The translations under genes were made by a program, and so were the position numbers. A stretch of 64,000 nucleotides of DNA from Palauibacter sp965207805 (GTDB lineage Bacteria > Gemmatimonadota > Gemmatimonadetes > Palauibacterales > Palauibacteraceae). A model generated the notes under the pieces. It was not told where the DNA came from, ran no database searches, and worked only from the letters and a program-made list of their open reading frames with translations. The stretch is taken from NCBI GenBank assembly GCA_965207805.1, contig OZ242312.1, forward strand, positions 2,852,001-2,916,000, read 5' to 3'. Shown here in pieces: positions 8,244 to 16,800 of this stretch (its first letter is position 1; each line of letters starts with the position of its first letter).

Positions 8244-9125
8244 ATGACACGAACCGTTTTCGCGCTGGCGCTCGCCTTGGGGGCCAGCGAAGTCACTGCG
8301 CAACCGTACATCGGGTCGGAGCTGGGGTTCACGCTCGCTCCGGCCATGCGGCTCGTCGGCACGGACAACGACTGGGGCACGCGCTGCGATCTGCTCATCA
8401 ACCCGGACGGGGTGGAGACCGGTTCCGAGTGCGACACGCCGCCGCCACCGACGGAGTGGGCGAACGAATCCGGCCGCACGAGGGGCATCGCGACGGGAAT
8501 CGCGGCCGGGTACCGGTTCGGCAGATTCCGGGTCGAGGCCGAGTACCGGTACCGCGCCGCGCCGTATCACGATTACGCGTCGACGGAGATCGGCGATGTG
8601 GTGACCGCCCAGAAGGCCGACCAGGAACTCGAGAGGGCGATCGGCGGAGCCGGCGACGTGAGCGTACACGGCGTGTTCACGAACCTCGCGGTCGACCTCG
8701 GCGCGGGCGGTTCGCGGCTGACGCCGTACGTGGGAGTCGGCGCGGGCGTGCAGCGCATGGCCGTCGACTATCTCAGCCTGTGGAAGCGAAACAACGAGCC
8801 GACGCGAATCGCCACGTTCGAGGATCCCGTGCTCCGCGCGAAGCTGGCAGGGACCACGACGCTGGGTACGGCGGTGCTCCACGACACCATGTTCGGCGCC
8901 CAGGCGCTGGCGGGCGTGGACTACCGCGTCGCCGACCGGTTCACGGTCGGAACCCGGATACGCTACGCGAAGACGCTCGGCCCGTTCGAGAGCGAACCTC
9001 GCGAGTGGGATCAGCTACGCAGCCACGACTCCACCGTGGGCCGCGGCTCCCGCATCGAGTACACGGTGGAAACGGGCGACACCAGCGCGTTCACGGTGAC
9101 TCTCAGCCTGCGATACGATCTCTAG
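8244..9125 (+). CDS. Outer-membrane beta-barrel protein
   Basis: A 293-residue product with a signal peptide ending near VTAQP and alternating amphipathic strands, for example FRVEAEYRYRAAP, SRLTPYVGVGAGVQ and FTVGTRIRYAK, ending in LSLRYDL, a C-terminal strand with an aromatic residue near the end as in barrel proteins recognised by BamA. One cysteine pair (about residues 50 and 64) lies in an early loop. The general class is OmpA/OmpW-like 8-10 stranded barrels; no specific family is recognised. It is 27 bp downstream of the flotillin gene and converges on the barrel-less plug gene with a 10-bp gap. Confidence 0.65.
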   Translation: MTRTVFALALALGASEVTAQPYIGSELGFTLAPAMRLVGTDNDWGTRCDLLINPDGVETGSECDTPPPPTEWANESGRTRGIATGIAAGYRFGRFRVEAEYRYRAAPYHDYASTEIGDVVTAQKADQELERAIGGAGDVSVHGVFTNLAVDLGAGGSRLTPYVGVGAGVQRMAVDYLSLWKRNNEPTRIATFEDPVLRAKLAGTTTLGTAVLHDTMFGAQALAGVDYRVADRFTVGTRIRYAKTLGPFESEPREWDQLRSHDSTVGRGSRIEYTVETGDTSAFTVTLSLRYDL

Positions 9126-9135
9126 TCACGAATCA

Positions 9136-10260
9136 CTACTTCGTCCAGATTGCGACCACGCCGCAGCGTGCGTCGGATCCGGCGAACTCTCCCGGGAGGG
9201 ACGCCGCGCCGCGATAGACCTCGACGCCCGCGATCTCGACGGGTTTTATGTAATAGTCCGGCCTGCCCGTGGATCGGCCGCTGGGCCCGCGGAGCAGGAT
9301 CCCGTCGATGTACACGTTCAGCGGGCAGCCGTCGTCGGAGAATCCGCTCGATATTCTCGAACTGAGGAGTTGGCAGTTGTTGTGCCGCATGCCGCAGTTG
9401 CCCAGAAAGATCCCCGGGGCATCGGCGATCATGTGCGAGATGAGGGTGGGATTGCGACGCTCGATGTCGGCGGCGGTGAAGAACGTCCCGCCGCTGACCA
9501 GTTCGCCCCAGTACTTGCGCTCGTAGAAGCCCTGCACTTCCAGCCGGCGCACCCGCGTGGCGGTGGCTACGAGCGGCTCCATCTCGACGGGATCCGGAAC
9601 CAGGCCGACATCGACCTCCGTCGTGACACCGCGGGACACGGTGACGGGATGAGTCAGCGGAGCGTAACCCAGGCGGCGCACCGTAAGCCCGTACTCCCCG
9701 ACCGGCACTCCGCTCAAGATGAACCGCCCGCGCCGGTTGGTCTGCACCTCCTGCGCGCGGCCGACGACGGACACGCTCGCTACGGCCACCGGATCTTCCG
9801 TGAGGGCGTCCCAGACCTGGCCGATGATCCGCCCGGTCCGCTCCGAAGCGAGGCGGAGACGGAGTTCCACGTCATGCGGTGCCCCAGGCTGGATCGCGAC
9901 GACGGCCTCCTCGCTGGACGCGTCGCCCAGCTCCGCCCACAACGTGGCTTGCCGCGCATCCCGCGGAGCACAGAGAGACAGGCGCCCATCGGCTCTAACC
10001 TCCTGCCGGACGGGTCTTCGGACCGCGTCCGAATCCGTCCAGCGAAGCACTACCGTCGCCCCGGGAATCGTAAGCGCCCCGGTGTCGTCGACCACTACGA
10101 CCTGAAGCGAAGCCCGGGCACCGCAGTCATGATCCCCCTGCGCGTCAACGCCGCCGGCTCCGACCGCCAGCACCAAGGCGGCGACCGCCGAGGCCGACAC
10201 ATATCGCACGATCCCTCGCCGCAACCATCGAGAATCGACCGTCACCCGCGACGACGCCAT
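9136..10260 (-). CDS. Carboxypeptidase-regulatory-like plus TonB-plug protein without a barrel (copy 1)
   Basis: A 374-residue exported protein. After a signal peptide there is a beta domain containing PGATVVLRWTD, a carboxypeptidase-regulatory-like domain (about 135-215, motif TNRRGRFILSGVPVGEY), then a TonB-receptor plug-like segment (about 230-374) with VYIDGILL and the end motif IAGVEVYRG...ARCGVVAIWTK. A normal TonB-dependent receptor would continue with about 500 residues of barrel; here the stop follows the plug at once. Four Cys in the plug (NCGMRHNNC, GCPL, ARCG) could form two disulfides. Two paralogues with the same end lie at 38.6-41.1 kb, so this is a real family and not a truncation. 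Confidence 0.72.
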   Translation of the reverse strand: MASSRVTVDSRWLRRGIVRYVSASAVAALVLAVGAGGVDAQGDHDCGARASLQVVVVDDTGALTIPGATVVLRWTDSDAVRRPVRQEVRADGRLSLCAPRDARQATLWAELGDASSEEAVVAIQPGAPHDVELRLRLASERTGRIIGQVWDALTEDPVAVASVSVVGRAQEVQTNRRGRFILSGVPVGEYGLTVRRLGYAPLTHPVTVSRGVTTEVDVGLVPDPVEMEPLVATATRVRRLEVQGFYERKYWGELVSGGTFFTAADIERRNPTLISHMIADAPGIFLGNCGMRHNNCQLLSSRISSGFSDDGCPLNVYIDGILLRGPSGRSTGRPDYYIKPVEIAGVEVYRGAASLPGEFAGSDARCGVVAIWTK

Positions 10261-10408
10261 GGCAACCCTCCCGTAGGCAAGAAACAGGGAATTCCCCGAC
10301 CGCGGTACTCGGTGGATATGACGACCGGCACGACGGATGCGTCACCTCGACGCCTCAACGGCACGAAGTCGGGAAGGAGTGCCGACGAAATCATGCCCCT
10401 CGGTTCGC

Positions 10409-10546
10409 CTACTGGGCGGTGTCAGTCAAGCCGGAGATATCGTACCAGTCGACGTGACGTTCGTGGATGACGCCGCCGGCATCCCGCACGACGAGAACCG
10501 CAAGCGTGTCCCCGAGGACGTCCATTCCCACGACCTCGTCCGCCTG
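10409..10546 (-). pseudogene. C-terminal remnant of a lost gene, possibly propeller-like
   Basis: On the minus strand a run of about 45 codons looks protein-like (GMDVLGDTLAVLVVRD, then a tryptophan-tyrosine strand) and ends at a TAG at 10409-10411. It has no plausible start: an in-frame TGA lies just upstream. Hydrophobic strand patterns of this sort end six-bladed propeller proteins such as those elsewhere in the window. It is best read as the tail of a gene whose front part has been lost. Confidence is low because the segment is short. Confidence 0.35.
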
Positions 10547-10603
10547 TCACTTCGCCCTCACCCCTTCGCGGTGTCCCAGCGACCGGGTGAGCCTTCGACC
10601 GTT

Positions 10604-10741
10604 CTCGCGGCGCTCGATACCCTTCCGGGACGGATTGCTGGTACGCTAGCGACCCGAAGGGGGCGGGGCGGGGGGTGCGCAAGCACACCCGGCCCCGAAC
10701 CCGTACCAGGCCCTCGGACTGGTGGGTCGCTAGCGTCATTG
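10604..10741. repeat. Structured repeat, copy A (shares form with 20334-20470)
   Basis: A non-coding segment that begins with CGGCGCTCGAT and GGATTGCTGG. It then forms a 13-bp perfect inverted repeat (10643-10655 with 10724-10736, core AGCGACCC/GGGTCGCT) enclosing a G-rich strand and an inner hairpin (10705-10709 with 10719-10723). Copy B inside the island at 20.3 kb has the same order of parts. The outer stem differs between copies at several positions, but the pairs change together, which argues for selected structure in RNA or DNA. It lies between the plug gene and the 3' end of the adhesin gene. Function unknown. Confidence 0.5.
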
Positions 10742-10841
10742 CGTGGGCGCATCGGACCCCCATGTCGTTTGCGCGCTCCAGCACCTCTTCGACACGCCAG
10801 CGCGGCATCGCCGTCGCGCAGTGCCGAGATCCCGCAAGGCG

Positions 10842-13800
10842 TCAGAACCGGACATCGAGTCCGGCCCTGAGTCCTTGTCGGACGGGCGCGGTCCCGATGC
10901 GCGCGCGCACGGCTTCAACGCTGAACTTGAGTGACCTGGCTACATCGTATCCCGCGCCGAGCGTCCAGGCGCGCGCGCCGTCGCGGACGGAGAGTCGGCC
11001 ATAGGTGTCGAGCGATCCATTGCCGAACGCCGCGATGCCGTAGCCGGCCTCGGCGTCGACCCGACTCGCGTACTGCCTGGCGGCACCGCCACCTCCGATA
11101 GGTCCGTCATCGAGCAGCCGCCGCAGCCCGCTCCGGTCGTGTCCGTGGCCGGGACTGACGGCGAGGCGGAACCCGCGGTCCCTGGCGCCGGGGTCCCATG
11201 CGAGACGGAGCGCGACTCCCCACTCGCGGTGTCCGTCGGACCCGTACGCGATCCTGCCGTTCATAGCCATGTCCAACGCGCCTCCGGCGTACGCCACCGA
11301 CGCGCCCGCCTCGGCGCCGGCGCCGGTGTCGGCGTCGCCGGCGTCATAGCGTCCGCCCGCCTCGGCGCCGACCTTGAGTCCATTCGCTGCATAGGTCGCC
11401 TCGACGAGCGCCCGCCCGCGCGTCGCCCCCCCGGCGGCTCCGTCGTCGCCCGCGCTCATGCGTACGCCGAACACGTCGCTGGCGAGGCTGAGCCCGAATG
11501 CGCCGCGCCGCACGAGCGGCAGCCTGGCGCCGCCGGATACCATGCGGAGCGTGGCGTCCATCGCGGGCGTCGCACTCGCCGTCTCGAGTTGCCCCGTTCC
11601 GTAGCCGGCCATGGCCCACAGCCCGAGTCCGGGCGTCGGCTGGAAGAACAGGTACGGATGCACGGTCGTCATGGCGTGGTCCAGCGACCCCTCGAGCGAC
11701 GCCGACGTGTAGTCGAACTCGCCGCCGCTCCGCATGACCGACAGTCCGACCCCCGCGCCGGTCCCAAGGCGCGCGTCGGCACCCACCGTCAGGGCCCGCA
11801 GGCCGCCGTCGTAGCTGATGCCGCCCGGTTCACCCCTGAATCCCTGCGCGGAACCCTCGCCCCACACGCTGAACCGGGGCGCGGACCCCTGCTGGGCGCT
11901 GCCGATGTCCGCGGAGAACGAGACCTGTGGCAGCAACCGTTCAAGCGCCTCCCCGCCGGCCGGCCGCCGATACGCGTGCCTCGTCCGATCAGGACCGGTC
12001 GGCGATCCCGCGAGCGAGGCGAGCGTGCCGACCGCGCGGCCCGCCCATTCCTCGACGGAGCCACCGCCGGAGGAAGCGTTCCCGCTGCCCCTTCCGCCGC
12101 GCATGGCGGCCTCGATCCGGCCGCCGATGGCCTGACGGGCGCCCTCGGCCACCGAGCGGCCCAGAACCGCGAGTCCCACCTCCATCGACTCGCCAAACCG
12201 CGCCGCGTTCGCACCGGCATCCACGACATCGATCACGCTGCTCGCGACGGCCCCCGCGCTCACGCGCTCCGGCAGGTCGCCGAAGCCGAGCGTGATTGCC
12301 CTCGCTGACGTTCCCGCGGGCGCTTCGACCGTGAACGCCGCGACCGAGTCGCCCGGCGCGAACCGCACACTCTCGGGAACGCCCAGGGCGTCGAGCCCGG
12401 CGGACGCGGCACCCGTGGCGGTGACCGGCACGATCACCTCCCGGTCCGCCGCCGGTGACAGCCGCACCGCCACATCCACGCCGCCGTCTCCGGCGACCGC
12501 GGTGTAGGATGGCTTCGCGTACGCGGCCTCAAGCAGCGCGGGCTTCTTGTCCCGCGCGATGTCCGCTCCGGTTTGCTGCACGATCACCCGCGCTTCCGTC
12601 GGCGTGGCCGCCACCGTCCCGGACGGCAGCGTACCGAAGGAGACGAGCACCGTGTCACCCACGGACTGGCCCGCGGCGCTCACGGCCAGGGTCTGCTGCG
12701 TATCGCCCACTCCAAACGTCACCGTCCGGGTCGCCGCGGGGGCGCTCCCGCCGATCGTGACGCCGACGGCCAGCGGCGCGGCGGCGGCAGGCGACATCAA
12801 CACCGTGACGTTGACCGAACCCGCCGGCGCGACGGAGTACGTCTTCGCTCCGAACGACACCACCGGCGTCGCCGCGCCCACCACCGCAACGGCGGCGCTC
12901 TCCGCCCGTTTGTTCGGTCCGTGTCCGTCCGCATAGGTGAACACCGCACGCAGGAGCGTCCCCTCATCGGCCGCCACCGGCGTGTAGAACCGTGTCGTGG
13001 CGCCCGAGATGTTCGACCACGTCGCACCGCCGTCGGATGAGCGTTGCCAGCGGCGCTTCTTCCCGGCGTTGCGTGAGCGATCCTGGTCCATGAGCACAGC
13101 CGCGATCCGCGTGCCTACCCGCGCCACGTTCGCGTCCAGCGTCACCACCCCCGGGTCGTCCGCGTTCGTGACCGCGATCGTCACGGCCGCCGTGTCAGCC
13201 AGCGTTCCGTCCGAGGCCACCACGCTGACGGCCAGTTCCGTGTCGCCGCCCTCGTAGTCCAACGCGGCGCCGGACCCCACCGTCATCTGGCCCGTCTCCG
13301 CGTTGATCGCGAACGACGACGCGTCGCCCCCCGAGAGGAAGCTGTAGGAGAGGTCGTCGCCGTTGCCGTCGGTGGCCGTCACGGCCGCGCCCACGGCCGT
13401 ACCCACCGGGGAATTCTCCGCCACCGTCCGCTCCACCGCGGCCGGACTGAAGACCGGCGCCAGGTTGGCTCCCGTCACCTGCACCGCAGCGCTTTCGGCG
13501 CGCTTGTTCGGACCGTGGCCGTCGGTGTACGTGAATACCGCGCGCAGCGAGTTGCCGTCGTCGCTCGAGATCGGCGTGTACGATGTGGCGTCCGCCCCGG
13601 CGATGTCCGTCCATGTCGTCCCGTCATTGGCCGAACTCTGCCATTTGACGGTCGTCGCGTTTGCGTCCGGGACATCCTCATCGGCGAGCGTCGCCGTGAT
13701 CGGCATGCCGGTGCGCGCCACCGCGGCGTTCAGCGTCACCACGCCCGGGTCGTCCGCGTCCGTGACCGTGACCGTCACCGCCGCCGTGTCCGCCAGCATG

Positions 13801-16800
13801 CCGTCCGAGGCCACCACGCTGATGCTCAGTTCCGTATCACCGCCCTCGTAGTCCAGCACGACCCCGGTCCCCACCGTGATCGCGCCCGTCCCGGCGGCGA
13901 TCGCGAACGACGATGCGTCGCCGCCCGACAGGAAGCTGTAGGCGAGGGTGTCTTCGTTGCCGTCGGTGGCCGTCACCGTGCCCACGTCGGTGCCCGCTGC
14001 GGAGTTCTCGGCCACCGTCAGCGTCACGGTGGCCGGGCTGAACACCGGCGCCACGTTCGGGCCCGTCACGCGCACCGCGTCGCTCTCGGCGCGCTTGTTC
14101 GGACCGTGGCCGTCCGTGTAGGTGAACACCGCCCTGAGGAGCATGTCCTTGTCGGCCGCCACCGGCGTGTAGAACCGCGTCGTGGCTCCCGCGATGTCCG
14201 ACCATGTCGTCCCGCCGTCGGCGGACCGCTGCCACTGGCGCGTCTTGCCCGCCGCCCGGGAGCCGTCCTGGTCCATCAGCGTCGCCGCGATCCGCATGCC
14301 GACGCGGGCCACCGTCGCGTCCAGCGTGACGACGCCCGGATCGTCCGCATCCGTGACCGTGACCGTGACCGTCGCCGTGTCCGCCAGCGTCCCGTCCGAG
14401 GCCACGACGCTGACCGTCAGCTCCGTGTCGTCGCTCTCATAGTCCAGGTCCGCCGCGCTTCCCACCGCGAGCTGTCCGGTCGACAAGCCGATCGTGAACG
14501 ACGAAGCGTCGTCGCCCGCGAGGGTGTACGTCAGAGCGTCGTTGTCCGGATCGGTCGCCGTCACCGGCGCGCCGACCGCCGTGCCCGCCGCCGAATTCTC
14601 CTCCACCGTCCGCGTCACCGTCGCAGGGTTGAACAGCGGAGACCGGTTCGACACCACGACCGTCACCGCCGCGCTCTCCGCCCGCTTACCCGAGCCGTGG
14701 CCGTCGGTGTAGGTGAAGACCGCGCGCAGCTGCTTGCCTGCGTCGCCCGAGGCCGGCGTATACGACGTTCCAGTCGCACCCGCGATGTCCGTCCACGTCA
14801 TGCCTTCGTCGCCCGATCGCTGCCAGATGACCGTGGTGGCGTTCGCGTCCGGTTCGTCCTGGTCGGCCAACGCCGCGGTGAGCGCCACGCCGACCTTCGC
14901 CTGTGCCGCATCGAGTGTCGCCACGCCCGGATCGTCCGCGTCGGTGACCGTGATCGTGACGGCCGCCGTGTCGGCCAAAGTTCCGTCCGTGGCCACGACG
15001 CTCACGGACAGCTCCGTGTCCCCGCTTTCGTAGTCCAGTGTCGCGCCTGCCCCCACCGTGATCACGCCCGTCGTCTCACCGATCGCGAACGACGACGCCT
15101 CTCCGCCCGAAAGGAAGCTGTAGGCAATGGCGTCATCGTTGCCGTCGGTGGCCGTCACCGTGCCCACGTCGGTGCCCGCGGCGGAGTTCTCCGCCACCGT
15201 CAGCGCGACCGCGGCCGGGCTGAACACCGGTGCCACGTTCGGGCCCGTCACGCGCACCGCGACGCTCTCCGCGCGCTTGCCGGAGCCGTGACCGTCCGCA
15301 TAGGTGAACACCGCCCTGAGGAGCATGTCCTTGTCGGCCGCCACCGGCGTGTAGAACCGCGATCTCGCGCCCGAGATGTTCGACCACGTCGACCCGCCAT
15401 CGGACGACCGCTGCCACCGGCGCGCCTTACCCGCGTTCTTCGAGCCGTCCTGGTCCTTCAGCGTCGCCGCGATCTGCGTGCCGACCCGGGCCACCGCGGC
15501 GTCCAGCGTCACCACGCCCGGATCATCCGCGTCGGTGACCGTGACCGTGACCGTCGCCGTGTCCGCCAGCGTTCCGTCCGAGGCCACCACGCTGACGGTC
15601 AACTCCGTGTCCCCGCTCTCATAGTCCAGGTCCACGCCGCTTCCCACCGCGAGTTGGCCCGTCGATGCGCCGATCGTAAACGACGAAGCATCGTCACCCG
15701 CCGCGAGGCCGTATGTCAGGACGTTGTTGTCCGGATCGGTGGCCGTTACCGGAGCACCGACCGCAGTGCCCGCCGCCGAGTTCTCCGCCACCGTCCGCGT
15801 TACCGCGGCCGGATCGAACGCGGGCGCGCGGTTCGCCGTCGCCGCCGTCACCGTCACGGTGAACGACTGCTCCGCCTCGGCTCCATCGCCGTCCGCGGCC
15901 GTCACCGTCACGGTCGCGCTACCCTGCGCCTTCCCCGCGAGCCCGACCGTGCTCCCGGTCACGGACACCGTCACGACCGTCGAATCCGTCCACTCGACCG
16001 TATACGACAGTGCATCCCCGTCGGCGTCCGTGAAGTTCGCCGACACGTCCACGCTCCCGCTCCCGCCCGTCGACACCGTCTGCGCCCCGATCGTCCCGGA
16101 AGCCGCCGGCGCGCGGTTCACGTGCCGCACCGTCACCGTCACGTCGTCCGTCGCGCTCAGAGAGCCATCGCTCACCGTCAGACGGAACGTCAGCGCCGTC
16201 TCCGCCGTCACCTCGGGAGCCGTGAACGTCGGTGCCGCCACAGTTGTGCTGCTCAGCGTCGCCGCAGGACCCGCTGTCTGCGTCCACGCGTAGCTCACGG
16301 TGTCACCGTCGGGGTCGCTGCCCGAACCGCTCAGCGTCACCGTCGTCCGCTCGTCCACCGCCTGGTTCGCCCCGGCGGCGGCGGTCGGCTCCCGGTTCAC
16401 GTGACGTACGGTCACGGTCACGGTGTCCACACCGCTCAGGGAGCCGTCGCTCACCGTCAGCACGAACTCCAGATCCGTGTCGGCCGTCACTTCCGGGGCC
16501 GTGAACGTCGGCGATGCGACGCTCGCGTCGCTCAGCGTCGCCGACGGACCCGCCGTCTGCGTCCAGGAGTAGCTCACGGTGTCACCGTCCGGGTCGTCGC
16601 CCGAACCGCTCAGCGTCACCGACGTCCGCTCGTCCACCGTCTGGTCGCTGCCGGCGTCCGCCGTCGGCGCGCCACCCACCTGTCCCACCGTGACCGTTAC
16701 GTCGTCCGTCGCGCTCAAAGAGCCATCGCTCACCGTCAACCGGAAGGTCAGCGCCGTGCTGGCCGTCACGTCGGGAGCCGTGAACGTCGGCGATGCCACA

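Noticed and set aside
10337..10870. Plus-strand open frames between the plug gene and the adhesin
   Set aside because: No start context or protein-like composition; they overlap structured repeat A and the minus-strand remnant.
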